Shown: positions 20,760 through 31,689 of the stretch, in pieces
Numbering within the stretch: position 1 is the first letter of the stretch
Layout of the letters: every line of letters starts with the position of its first letter
Assembly: GCA_039621445.1 (NCBI GenBank)
Contig: CP154956.1
Span: 81,402,474-81,466,473 of the forward strand
Reading direction: 5' to 3'
Source of the DNA: Euglena gracilis
Taxonomy: Eukaryota; Euglenida; Euglenophyceae; Euglenales
Length of the DNA stretch: 64,000 nucleotides
The notes under the pieces: generated by a model
Database searches by the model: none
Told to the model about the DNA's origin: nothing
The model's input: only the letters and a program-made list of their open reading frames with translations
Program-made: the position numbers and the translations under genes

Positions 20760-22060
20760 GGCCCAGCGCCTGTCTTGAAATTCTACTGACATTAACGGAT
20801 TTCAGGCTGAAATTGTTTATGTCGGTCGATTTCCAATCAGGCGCCCGTTTATGTCGGTCGATTTCCATTCAGGCGCCCGTTTATGTCAGTCGATTTCCAT
20901 TCAGGCGCCCGTTTATGTCGGTCGATTTCCATTCAGGCGCCCGTTTATGTCGGTCGATTTCCATTCCATTGAAATCTGTTGCTAGTCAGATTGGGAATTT
21001 TTAGGGACTTTTTGGACATTTTGGATTTCCCTTTTTTTCGACATTTTTGGTCCTATGGGGTTGTGGAGGAGTTATGGATCAGACAAAAACCAAATTTTGT
21101 GGCCAGGTGATCACAGCTGGCTGAACTTTGGATGGAACAGACGGAAGGACGGTACTTAAGATTATCATTTTCTGGAACTTCAGAAAAAGCATTCGGCATA
21201 TTTGTCCTGAACCAGTTGTCATCACTGGTCATCTGAAAAAAAGCTATCGGGTGAGGAGTGATTTGGCAATGTCAAACCTATTTTCTGGGCTCGACGCCTG
21301 TATTGCAATTACATTGACATCATCGGATTTCGGGCCAAGGCTGTGTTCATAGCAACATGGCTTTGGTCAAAATCTGTGTTTCTAAAAAAACGCAGACTCT
21401 GGCCTGAGTCTCTGTTTCGAAACGCTGAATCTGTTATTCGGCCTGAGTCTGCGTTTCGAAACGCAGGCTCAGGTCAGAGTCTACGTTTAAGACGCAGTTC
21501 TTGATATAGAGATTGAAAAAAGAAAAAAGCATTCTGAAAAAAAGAGACAAAAAGGTTGGTCGACATTAACGGGTTTCAGGCTGAAACTGACAGTGTCCCA
21601 AAACGGAACAAAAAGGCATTCAAAAAAGGAAACAAAAGGTTGGTCGATTTCCAAGACATCGGAAACCGTTTATGTCAGTCGATTTCCATTCAGGCGCCCG
21701 TTTATGTCAGTCGATTTCCATTCAGGCGCCCGTTTATGTCAGTCGATTTCCATTCAGGCGCCCGTTTATGTCAGTCGATTTCCATTCAGGCGCCCGTTAA
21801 TGGGCCAAAAACCAATTTTTTGATCATATTTCCGTCCAGGCGGTTCGGTCGAATGAATATCAAGACAGGCGTCGGGCCCAGACAAAATAGGTTTTAGAAA
21901 AATCGACCGACACTAACAGATTCAGCAGGGGCGCCGGGCGGCTCGCTTCGCTCGCTCGCGCCCGGCGCCCCTGCTGAATCTGTTGGTGTCGGTCGATTTT
22001 TGTATAAAAACCTATTTCCAGGGCCCGACGCCTGTCTTGAAAATCGACTGACATTAACGG
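20760..22060. repeat. Large foldback-type repeat with 32-bp arrays, copy 1
   Basis: Two direct arrays of a 32-bp unit (GTTTATGTCGGTCGATTTCC plus ATTCAGGCGCCC) lie at 20815-20968 and 21668-21799. Between them is a unique part with GCGTTTCGAAACGC palindromes (about 21410-21480). The right end has GGTTTTAGAAAAATCGACC, a GC-rich hairpin (GGGCGGCTCGCTTCGCTC and its inverted match) and GGGCCCGACGCCTGTCTTG. The whole block is repeated in reverse at 28050-29665. Confidence 0.85.
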
Positions 22061-22274
22061 GTTTTAGCAGGGGCCGTTACAATGAAACAGTTTTCAAGAC
22101 AGGCGTCCGTTACAATGAAATGGTTTTCAGAGGGCACCGTTACTGTAAAATGGTTTTCAGAGGGGCGCTCATTTACTTGGGATGCAGTTTTTTGGGAGGT
22201 CTTCGGCCTGAAATTGGGGCTTATTTTGCAATACTTCCTTTTGGTCAATTTTGGGGAATTTCTGAAATTGAATA

Positions 22275-22455
22275 CCCCCCGCCTCATTGTCCCACCGACT
22301 CGCCCCCGGGAGACCCGATCGGACAATAATGGGGGGGGGGGACGATAAGACCGCACCAAAGGAATTTCATTGGCCGGGCCAAAAAAACCCCCCATCGGCT
22401 GGGGCCAAGGGACAATAAGGGGGGAGGGACAATAAAGGGGGGGGGGGGCGGCATC
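22275..22455. mobile_element. GGGACAATA element inserted into a repeat
   Basis: Absent from the otherwise matching site near 10862-10870. It contains ATTGTCCCACCGACTCGCCC at the left, and GGACAATAATGGGGG and GGGACAATAAGGGGG words at the right, so its halves are inverted. A relative in opposite orientation lies at about 44580-44760. The exact end and target duplication are unclear because C/G runs meet the target. Confidence 0.65.
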
Positions 22456-22679
22456 ATGCAGCATGGCTGAAATCTAAAGCCATCTGCAGAAAGCCCTTGC
22501 AAAGAGCTATTGATCAAGGGGCAACATGGCAGGTGAACAGTGGATTTTGGAATTTGCGAAAAGGGTCAGAACATGCGATTGGCGATTTTCGGGCGCTGTG
22601 AAGTGTGGCTGAGTTCTGTGGGTACAAAGCGAAAGGTCTAGGGGTGAGCTTTCGATTGATATGCTGTATGGCACCTGCG

Positions 22680-23077
22680 CAGGGTTCGATATAAGGAAAG
22701 GAGGGGGGGGTGGTCCGGACCCCCCCCTGCGGGCCAGGAGGGGGGGGGGGGGGGGGGGGCACCCCCCCACCTAAACAGGTGCGCGGTCAGGGTGGCCGAA
22801 AATTTTTGACCCCCCAAAACGACCAAAAGTGCCATTTTGGGCACTTTTTGGGCAAAAATGTGCCAAAAATGCAAAAAAATTTCGGCGCGAAGCGCCGGAG
22901 GAAAAAATTGACCCTTTTTGGGGGGGGTCCCGGGAACCCCCCCGAGGGTCGGTCCGGACCCCCCTTGCAGGTGGGGGGGGGGGGTGGGCCGGACCCCCCC
23001 TTGCGGGCCAGGAGGGGGGGGGGGTGGGGGGGACACCCCCCCACCTAAACCATACGCCCTCCTTATATCGAACCCTG
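22680..23077. mobile_element. hAT-like element, 398 bp, perfect duplication CACCTGCG, with empty site
   Basis: Perfect 18-bp TIRs (CAGGGTTCGATATAAGGA and its inverted copy at the right). CACCTGCG flanks it at 22672-22679 and 23078-23085, and the single-copy target is at 11084-11091. The inside has the hairpin CGGCGCGAAGCGCCG next to GCAAAAATGTGCCAAAAATG. A lone right end of the same family is at about 8099-8116. No gene inside. Confidence 0.92.
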
Positions 23078-23731
23078 CACCTGCGGTGTGGGATTTCACA
23101 AATTAAGATGTCAAATTTTGGAATACTCCAGGGATGGAGGGGCTTTCAGACTGGCACTCCCACACGAGGTTTTGCAACTCTGCCATGAAGAACAATCTAT
23201 TAAAAAAAAGGAATCCAAATTTCTCTTTTCAGAACGGTCAACTTACATTAACGGGTTTCAGCAGGGGCCGTCACAATGAAACGGTTTTCAAGGCAGGCGT
23301 CTGTTACTATAAAACGGTTTTCAAGGCAGGCATCCGTTACAATGAAACGGTTTTCAGAGGGGCGCCATTTCTATAAAACAGTTTTCAGAGGGGCGCCGTT
23401 TTCTTGACGAAAACCACAAAAAAAAACGGCAAAAAAAACCACCGTGGGGGTTACTAATCGTCGAAGGTTGTTCAAGACAGGCGTGCGGGCCCTGCGAAAT
23501 AGGTTTTAGAACAATCGACTGCACTAACGGTTGTAGCAGAGGCACAGGGCAGCCCCAAGGCGCCAGGCAGTTGATTTTTGTATAGAAACCATTCCAATTT
23601 GATCCTTGTGTTGCCCCAGCAGGGAAAAAAAAGGCTGAAACATTTTGAAAAGAATAATTTTCCGACCAAACCCCGACAATTTTTATATAGGAACTGGCAC
23701 CAAATTAGGCATTTGCTACCTGAAATAAAGC

Positions 23732-24632
23732 TTACACCTAGCGTCCGAAATGTTTGCCCATGGCTGACAAAAATATTTGCCCAATCCTGTCAAAATTTTC
23801 GCCCAGCGCCCACAAAAAATTTTGCCCAGAGCTGTCAAAAATTTTTGCACTGTGCCACCAAAAATATTTGCACTTGCTCAAAAAATATTTGCCCTCCATC
23901 ATTTAATTTTTGCACAATGAAAAAAAAAAACCTTTCAAACGCACCGGTGCTTGCAGATGAATTCTCAACGACGAATCCAGGGCATTTGTGATGTTCAAGA
24001 TTTTTCACAACTCCAGAACCAAAAATTGGTATTTGGAAATGTCCAAGAACTCCTGTCTTTGATTTTTCTCAATACCACGTGTTGGCATTTGGAGTTTTAT
24101 TGTCCATGTACAACGAATTGTATTCGAAAAACGGCTCAAAACGGCTTGAAACGAACCAATGTAACTCATTTGTCAAAGGTTGGAATGAAATGGGACAAAT
24201 TCTGAATCAATCGGCTTTTGCAGCATGACATGTTCATTTCAAACCATTCATTTCCGCTTTCTGAACCATTCTGGTTGGTTTTGGGGGGTTCCAACAAAAT
24301 CATTATTCAAGACGCAGCATTTTGGACGGAGATTGCGTTTTAAGACACAGACCTCATGCCTGAAGTCCAGCGGCGTAGACGCAAACCCTGTCCTGAGTCC
24401 CTGCACCTAAGACGCGGACTCAGGGGCAAAAGTGCAAAACACCCGATCCGTGTGCAAAAATTTTCGGAACGTAGGCAAATATTTTTTGAGATAAAATGCC
24501 AAACATTTTTGAGATAACGTGCGAACAAATTTTTGAAAAGTGCAAAAAATTTTGAGATAAAATGCAAAAATATTGACCAAAAGTGCAAATAAATACGGTG
24601 TGGAGTGCAAAAGAATTGGGCGTTAGGTGTAA
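23732..24632. mobile_element. TTACACC element with GCAAAAATTTTT repeats
   Basis: TIRs TTACACCTAGCG and, inverted at the right, TTACACCTAACGCC. Both subterminal regions contain tandem words of about 25 bp alternating GCCC or GCAAA with ATTTTTGAGATAAAATG-like sequence (23755-23920 and 24430-24590). A weak open frame in the middle (24000-24200) might be a captured fragment. Related sequence lies at 48466-48580 and 48766-49290. Confidence 0.65.
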
Positions 24633-24862
24633 CAACATGACCCGGCTTCCGTCACGCTGTCGGCCAGTCGTGTGCTCCCAAGTCCCCTACAAGTATTTTA
24701 ATTTCCGATGAGGTTGACGCCCGAACCGGTGTCCCAGGCAACGGCTTCACGCCCGAACCGGTGTCTGGGACACATTTGGCTTCACACCCGAACCGGTGTC
24801 TGTGGACGCACGGTGTTGTGGTGCTCGTTTTTGCAAAATTTCTTATTGAACATCATTGGTGG

Positions 24863-25935
24863 CACACGTATGGCTCCGTGCGGATTTCCGGTGGTCGTCA
24901 TCGTGGAGGTCGGGCCGACCATGGTCGGGCCGACCAATTTAGGTCGGGCCGACCATGGTCGGCCCGACCTGTGGAGGTCGGGCCGACCACCATTTTTTGC
25001 ACTACCCCCCCCCCCCCGGTTCCGTGCGGATTTCTGGTGGTCGCCATCGTGGAGGTCGGGCCGACCAAAACCTAAGCCTACCTCCTCGTACTCCTTCATT
25101 GACCGGCTTGAAAAATCTCAAGTTAGAGGACAACAGCCGGCTGTTCAGAAACGTGATAAAATTGGGCCCTACAAGGTACCCAGCGAACCCAAAGAGCCGC
25201 CCAACTAGGGTTAATACACATGGGGGGACCCTCGCTCGGCGCCTTCGGCGCCTCGCTCGGGTCCCCCCATGTTTTTAACCCTAGTTGGGCGGCTCTTTGG
25301 GCTCGCTGGGTACCTTGTAGAGACCAATCTAACAACGTTGAGCGGGAAATGTTCTGCTGTTTGGATGAGAATCGTGACCCTAACCCTACTCCTTCAAATA
25401 ACCTCATAAATTCTCTTTGGACACAGGAAAACGCCATCAGCATACTTGAGTGCTAAGTCCTTTTTGTGCAAAATTTTGCCATTATATTGAAAATCCGATG
25501 GGGAGAGGTGTTCTTTTGCCAAAAGTGGCCCAAAATGGGCATATTCCCCCCCCAAGTTTTTGCATATCCACCCCCGATTGGGGGGTTCTGGAGCCATTTG
25601 GGTGGGTTTTGACTGGTGTTGAGGTGATTTGGACAAAATTTTTTTCAGGGGGGGGGGCTTAAATCTCCAGAAAGGGGGGGGGTAGTGCAAAAAAATGGTG
25701 GTCGGGCCGACCAGGTCGGCCCGGCCTCCACAGGGGGTCATGGTCGGGCCGACCATGGTCGGGCCGACCTCCACAGCGACCACCACCGGAAATCCGCTCG
25801 GGGCCCACACGTATGGCCAGTTTCCCCCCCAGGACTCAGTCAGGGGTCCTGGGGGGGTCCTGGGGGGTCCTGGGGGGGAGGGGTCCTGGGGGGGGGGGGT
25901 CCTGGGGGGGGGGGAACTGGCCATGACTCTGGTGG
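24863..25935. mobile_element. Palindrome-ended element (GGTCGGGCCGACC) with empty site
   Basis: Missing at the matching site around 11757-11775, where CATTGGTGG runs directly into the GCTTGTTAAAAAC-type sequence. Here CATTGGTGG and CTCTGGTGG flank the insert, an imperfect duplication of 8-9 bp. Both ends carry CACACGTATGG, then TTTCCGGTGGTCG, then repeated GGTCGGGCCGACC palindromes in inverted order. The inside includes a shared core also seen at 58560-58800 (inverted) and a GC hairpin near 25236-25255 (CGGCGCCTTCGGCGCC). Confidence 0.7.
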
Positions 25936-26380
25936 CTGCTTGTTAAAAACAAGTCAAAAAAACCTGATTTCTTTATCAAATTTTCAAATTTCAAAAATTT
26001 GAAAAAAAGCCTTCAGGATTGTGGGCATAACCCCTTTTATGCTGAAAATACGGGTTATGGCCCACAATTTTTCTATAAATTGTGAACAGCCTGTTCACGA
26101 TTATCAGGGCGTTAAATTGGGGGGGGGGGTCCAGTTATCGTCCTGATAATGGTGAACAGAAACGCTGTGACAAAAAATACTTCAATTTATGGGATATTCT
26201 GAGGAAAACCTGCTGGTCCTGGAAAACGAGATATGACCTAATGGCCAAGTTATTGGGGGGCACGTTGGGGGGGGGGGGACCGATGCTTGGCCACAAAGTG
26301 ATTTTCAGCCAGAGCCGAAGGGTATGGGTTCCCATTTTGTACCATACCATTGCACCATGTATCAGTCTATTTCTTCGCAC

Positions 26381-27342
26381 TACTACAAAAAAGAGGTGTC
26401 GGACGCCGGTTCTGTCCAAAGCCCGGCGTTCCAAACGCCGGTTCCGTCCGAAGGACGGAACCGGCGTTTGGAACGCCGGGCTTTGGACAGAACCGGCGTC
26501 CGACACCTCTTGTTTAAGCCGGCGTTTTAGAGACGCCGGGCTCAGGACAGAACCGGCGTCCCCACCCTTCGGCCAAAGGACACTCCCAGGACCAATCTCC
26601 GACCACTGAACTGCAATGTCACACCACTTTGCACTTCACCAAATTCTGGCGATCGCGAGGGTATTTCTGGCTGTGTCAATCGTCCAGGTATAAAATCACC
26701 CCTCGATCGAAAGCTCTTTTCATCAGACGACTGGCGATCACCACCAAATTCAGCCACGTCGCCTGGAGGTCTTATTTTCTGTCAGTGGGGAATCCTAATT
26801 TCACAACTCTGGTGCACCCCCAAGGCCCTCAGGTCGTTGATTCGAAGAGGAAAAACGTTTCTGTAAGGTTTATTATGCATCTTAAACCAAAAATCACCGA
26901 AAATTGCGACAAATTTCGACTCAGATTCTGGCCGATCCGACGATCGTGAGCGCATCTCGGGCTGCGTGCAACGTTAGGGTACCAAGTTACCCCTCGATCG
27001 AAAGCTCTTTTCAACAGACGACCAGCGGTGCTCATCAGACCTTTCCACACTGCACGGTACTCTATTTCCAAATCTGGGCCAATTTTCACCAAATTTGGAT
27101 ATCCACCCTAGTGGTCCCCAGATGGCAAAATTCATTGTCCTTGATGGTTGAAACACTCATACCAGCACCTTAGGGCCACTTTTGGGCACTTTTGGTGACA
27201 TTTTTTGGAATGAAAATCGGACGCCGGGCTTTGGACAAAGCCGGCGTTCCTAACGCCGGGCTTTAGGACAGAACCGGCGTCCGAAAGCCCGTGGGGGGGG
27301 ACGCCGGTTCTGTCCTGAGCCCGGCGTCTCAAACGCCGGCTT
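26381..27342. mobile_element. GACGCCGG element inserted without a visible target duplication
   Basis: The unoccupied site is at 12446-12447 (TCTTCGCAC/AATGGTC). The inserted 962 bp starts TACTACAAAAAAGAGG and ends ACGCCGGCTT. It has a long palindrome at 26399-26512 built of GACGCCGGTTCTGTCC words. Its main TIR (TTTAAGCCGGCGTTTTAGAG and the inverted GTCTCAAACGCCGGCTTAA) encloses 26513-27342. The middle holds degenerate units of about 145 bp. A second copy is at 40707-41587. Absence of a duplication would suit a Helitron- or Crypton-like mechanism, but the ends do not match the Helitron rule, so the class is open. Confidence 0.75.
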
Positions 27343-27345
27343 AAT

Positions 27346-27750
27346 GGTCAAGAAGGCAGCAAACACTATGGACAGAATGTTGCCCCATCCCCCAAAAGTT
27401 GCTGAATTTTTGGCCACACTAAAGCAGGGGTGGACCAAAAAGTTGAACCTTGTTCAGGATCCCTTGCGTGGTAGCCTTCTGGCGGAGGCGACCAAAAAGA
27501 AAGCATCCGGAACGGACAGATCCACACCTTCTCGAATTTGAGGATGTGTGCATTGCGCTTGGCGCTGTCTACGACGAACTGGATCCTTTCCTTTGTGCAT
27601 GTGTTGTTGATGGGCAAGCGGTCATCAAACAATGTGAGGACCAACGCCAGGTACAGTGCAACAATTCAAACACCGACAACTGAAAGCATGCACGTCCAGG
27701 GGCTATTCATTCGTGGAAACCGCGTTAGAGTCGTTGCTGTCCTGCCCTAA
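27346..27750 (+). pseudogene. Decayed member of the unknown protein family (copy B)
   Basis: Nearly the same as 12448-12867, beginning VKKAANTMDRMLPHPP just after the inserted element, which has replaced the sequence before the start. Here the reading continues through DGQAVIKQCEDQR but is broken by a short deletion after QVQC. Because copy A and copy B carry different lesions, the parent was intact when they separated. Confidence 0.55.
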
Positions 27751-28049
27751 CCACTGACCTTGAACAGCCTGTTCATGATTATCAGGGCGTTAATTTGGGG
27801 GTGTCCAATTAACGCCCTGATAATCGTGAACAGGCTGTTCACGATTTACAGGGCATGAAATTATGAACAGGGTGTACGAGGAAAACAAATTCTCGCTGAA
27901 GACTCTTTACAGAAACAGTGGAGGCCAGGCACAGCGGGGGGGGGGGGAGCGGTTGCGCGGGTGGCTGCACAGGGGGGGGGGAGGGGGGTCCGAAACCGCC
28001 AGGTGAGTTTTATGCCAGGCACAGCAGGTGGGGGGGGGAATCCAAAATG

Positions 28050-29665
28050 TCCAAAAAGTCCTTAAAAATTCCCAATCTGACCAGCAACAGATTTCAATGG
28101 AATGGAAATCGACCGACATAAACGGGCGCCTGAATGGAAATCGACCGACATAAACGGGTGCCTGAATGGAAATCGACTGACATAAACGGGCGCCTGAATG
28201 GAAATCGACCGACATAAACGGGCGCCTGAATGGAAATCGACCGACATAAACAATTTCAGCCTGAAATCCGTTAATGTCAGTAGAATTTCACGACAGGCGT
28301 CGGGCCCAGAAAATAGGTTTTAATGGAATGGAAATCAACCGACATAAACGGGCGCCTGAATGGAAATCGACCGACATAAACAATTTCAGGCTGAAATCCG
28401 TTAATGTCAGTCGATTTTCAAGGCAGGCGTCGGGCCCTGGAAATAGGTTTTTATACAAAAATCGACCGACACTAACAGATTCAGCAGGGGCGCCGGGCGC
28501 GAGCGAGCGAAGCGAGCCGCCCGGCGCCCCTGCTGAATCTGTTAGTGTCGGTCGATTTTTCTAAAACCTATTTTGTCTGGGCCCGACGCCTGTCTTGATA
28601 TTCATTCGACCGAACCGCCTGGACGGAAATATGATCAAAAAATTGGTTTTTGGCCCATTAACGGGCGCCTGAATGGAAATCGACTGACATAAACGGGCGC
28701 CTGAATGGAAATCGACTGACATAAACGGGCGCCTGAATGGAAATCGACTGACATAAACGGGCGCCTGAATGGAAATCGACTGTCATAAACGGTTTCCGAT
28801 GTCTTGGAAATCGACCAACCTTTTGTTTCCTTTTTTGAATGCCTTTTTGTTCTGTTTTGGGACATTTTCAGTTTCAGCCTGAAACCTGTTAATGTCGACC
28901 AACCTTTTTGTCTCTTTTTTTCGGAATGCTTTTTTCTTTTTTTCAATCTCTATATCAAGAACTGCTTCTTAAACGCAGACTCTGACCTGAGTCTGCGTTT
29001 CGAAACGCAGACTCAGGCCGAATAACAGACTCAGCGTTTCGAAACAGAGACTCGGGCCAGAGTCTGCGTTTTATTACAAACACAGATTTTGACCAAAGCC
29101 ATGAACACAGCCTTTTGCTATGAACACAGCCTTGGCCCGAAATCCGATGATGTCAATATAATTGCAATACAGGCGTCGAGCCCAGAAAATAGGGTTGACA
29201 TTGCCAAATAACTCCTCACCCGAAAGCTTTTCTTTTAGATGACCAGTGATGACAACTGGTTCAGGACAAATATGCCGAATGCTTTTTCTGAAGATCCAGA
29301 AAATAATAATCTTAAGTACCGTCCTTCCGTCTGTTCCATCCAAAGTTCAGCCAGCTGTGATCACCTGGCCACAAAATTTGGTTTTTTGTCTGATCCATAA
29401 CTCCTCCACAACCCCATAGGACCAAAAATGTCGAAAAAAAGGGAAATCCAAAACGTCCAAAAAGTCCCTAAAAATTCCCAATCTGACTAGCAACAGATTT
29501 CAATGGAATGGAAATCGACTGACATAAACGGGCGCCTGAATGGAAATCGACTTACATAAACGGGCGCCTGAATGGAAATCGACTGACATAAACAATTTCA
29601 GCCTGAAATCCGTTAATGTCAGTAGAATTTCAAGACAGGCGTTGGGCCCAGAAAATAGGTTTTAA
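28050..29665. repeat. Large foldback-type repeat with 32-bp arrays, copy 2 (inverted)
   Basis: Inverted relative of 20760-22060, with arrays of the 32-bp unit at about 28107-28250, 28667-28792 and 29518-29603 and a GC-rich hairpin near 28490-28530. It holds one extra internal block compared with copy 1 (28320-28470), so units have been gained or lost. Units differ at single positions (GTCGGTCG versus GTCAGTCG), and neighbours in one array tend to share the variant. Confidence 0.8.
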
Positions 29666-29815
29666 GCCCGGGGGGGGGGGGGGATCCCCCCACCCACCCC
29701 CTGGGGTCCCCCCGGGGGGGGGGGGGGTCCCGGGGGACCCACAAAAAATGGCCAAAAATCACGAAAAGTGCTGAAAATAAAAATCGGCGCCGAAAACTGT
29801 GGAGGTCCGCCGTCC
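29660..29815. mobile_element. Truncated hairpin-core element
   Basis: GGTCCCGGGGGACCCACAAA, then AATGGCCAAAAATCACG, AAAAGTGCTGAAAATA and CGGCGCCG follow the same order as the hAT-like element at 20366-20624, then stop. No right terminus is seen; the hAT-like copy was truncated or interrupted here. Confidence 0.6.
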
Positions 29816-29935
29816 AGTTCATCCCGACTTCCAATAATCTGCATACCTCTTTCAAGCTTCCCCCCCCCCTGGCAACGTGCAGATCATTGGCCTTGACGAT
29901 TCCAGAGGTCGGGGACCATGAATCTTTTTGAATAC
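29816..29935 (-). CDS. Candidate captured coding fragment
   Basis: On the minus strand a frame reads SPTSGIVKANDLHVARGGGS followed by LKEVCRLLEVGMNW. It starts next to the broken element core and has protein-like composition, but no splice sites or start were found. It could be a host exon fragment carried by an element, or chance. Confidence 0.25.
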
Positions 29936-30359
29936 ATTCACATTTGCATGTGTGAAGCTTTGCATACATTTGATGTAATCTTTATATTCAATTGGTCTAA
30001 TGGTACCCCCCCCCCCCCGCCCCCCCCCCCGCCCCCCCCGCGACCCACACATGGAGGGTTTCCGTCCCAGTGGGAGCCAACAACTGGAACTTTTATCAGG
30101 AATTGGCACCCAAATAAGGAATCAAAATTGCCAAAAATGTGTGGTAAATTCCTAATTGGATCTGTTTTTGGATCCAAAAGTTCTAAAAATTGGTCGCAGG
30201 TGACATTGTATGTGAGGTCACACCGGTCACGCGTGACCCGTCAAAACTGTCGCGTTCCCCCCGCAGCCTTGGCACATGGGGCTCCAAGAACGGTTCTGTT
30301 ATCGCACGACGGACCCAACCCTTTGGTTATTGCACGACGCCCTTTTTGGGGTTATAATG

Positions 30360-30609
30360 GGGTTATTTGAAGGAGTAGGGGTAGGCGCTGGTGGCCACAT
30401 TGCGCTACATGGCAACGTTGCGCTACATGGCCATGTTGTGCTACACGGCCATGTAGCGCAACGTGGCCGTGTAGCGCAACATGGCCACGTTGCGCTACAT
30501 GGCCACGTTGCGCTGCATGGCCGTGTAGCACAACACGGCCATGTAGCGAAACGTGGTCATGAAGCACAACGTGGCCATTAGCGCCTAACCCTGCTCCTTC
30601 AAATAACCC
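30360..30609. mobile_element. Foldback element expanded by an ACATGGCC-type tandem array
   Basis: GGGTTATTTGAAGGAGTAGG at the left and CCTGCTCCTTCAAATAACCCC at the right are the ends of the small foldback family at 10270-10357. Its inside has grown into about ten units of 16-18 bp (GCGCTACATGGCCACGTT and variants), each nearly palindromic around GGCC. Confidence 0.85.
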
Positions 30610-30860
30610 CACAATACCCCCCGAACCGGCGTTCTGGAACACGGCTTCAGTGAAGGCATCTGTGTTCAGGCACGTTTTCAGTGAGGGCATCTGTGGCAAC
30701 CCCCAGCAAGAAACGAAAATCGCTATCATGAAAAATCGGCGTGCGGTTGAGAGGCCGGGTGGTCCTCAACGGGTGAGGCGGGTCGGGGGCACTCTACAAC
30801 ACGAAGACGACAACAAGAAGGCTAGGTTGCCTTGGCACAACGACAGGGAAGGGGCGAAAA

Positions 30861-31345
30861 TCACGGCACACGACAGGCTTTACACAAAAAACAATCGGTC
30901 GTTGTTTTGAGGAATGCCCGAGCGACGGCATTCACGTATGTCTGAAAAGAGGTTGCCGAACGATTCCCTGAAACGAACAAAGTTCCCGACTGCTGCTCAC
31001 GTTGAGCCACACATTGTTCGATGACGCTCGCCTCATCGAACAACAGGCTGGGTTCCAGCTCCCATCCCGTCCAGGCAACAAAGAAAGCATCCAGCTCAGG
31101 ATAACAGGCTTGCCGATGTTGACACAGTTTGGTGAACTCCAAACAGTTGGCAACAGCAGCAAGCTCTGCACCCACGGAGCCGGACTTTTTCTTTGTGTTG
31201 CCTGTGCCAGCAAGGTGCCATGAAGGGGGTCAACCTTCGGCTTCTTGGCATCTTGCTGGTGTACCGCGAGAGCAGCCAGGAACAGTTCCGTCCTAGGGGG
31301 TGGTGGCAAAAGACCATTCACAAAGTTTGCCGTGCGTTTGGCCAT
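30861..31345 (-). pseudogene. Decayed member of the unknown protein family (copy C)
   Basis: The minus strand starts MAKRTANFVNGLLPPPPRTE and keeps the DPLHGTLLAQATQRK block. After about residue 60 the continuation (ELAAVANCLEFTKLCQHRQA, then LDAFFVAWTGWELEPSLLFD and VIEQCVAQR) lies in a different frame, so the copy is broken by a frameshift. It has no small introns that would repair this. Short repeats of CGTTTTCAGTGAAGGCATCTG flank it on both sides (30640-30690 and 31400-31460), probably its terminal sequences. Confidence 0.5.
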
Positions 31346-31689
31346 ATTGGCAGGGCTGCGGGAAAAAGGAAAAAAAGAAGAAAAATGGGGGGTGACACGT
31401 TTTCAGTGAGGGCATTTGTGGCAATGACACGTTTTCAGTGAAGGCATCTGTGTTCAGGCACGTTTTCAAACAAATTGTGGCTGAGCCCAGATTTCAGCCT
31501 GAAATCTGGGCTCAGCCACAATTTGTGTATAGAAACCGTGGATTAGGGGCTCTGGCTTCACGCCCGAACCGGCGTTCAAGGAATCCAGGCCAATTTCGGC
31601 CTAAATACCCATTTTTCGAACATTTTGGAGCATTTTTGGGCTCCTTTGGGCGAAGGGCCATGTCGACCGGCCGATTGAAGTTTTCACAC

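Larger units (their letters stand above)
22020..23690. repeat. Long repeat, occupied version of 10610-11765
   Basis: Matches 10610-11765 over its length but contains two insertions: one at about 22275-22455 and one at 22680-23077. Before and after each insertion the alignment resumes directly. The two copies therefore date both insertions to after the duplication. Confidence 0.85.
24632..28040. repeat. Rearranged copy of 11530-13240 with insertions
   Basis: 24632-24862 matches 11765-12010 in inverted orientation. 25936-26010 continues that inverted match. 26010-28040 matches 12040-13240 in direct orientation. Two insertions interrupt it: 24863-25935 and 26381-27342. The second copy of the protein-family pseudogene is within it. 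Confidence 0.75.

Noticed and set aside
20815-20968. Direct repeats of 32 bp resembling a CRISPR array
   Set aside because: The units are head-to-tail without spacers, recur in several inverted copies inside a large foldback repeat, and the genome is eukaryotic.
26381-26400. CACTA transposon, from the CACTACTACAAAAAA sequence
   Set aside because: The CAC belongs to the empty target (12444-12446), the second copy starts TACTAC after another base, there is no 3-bp duplication and the right end does not match.
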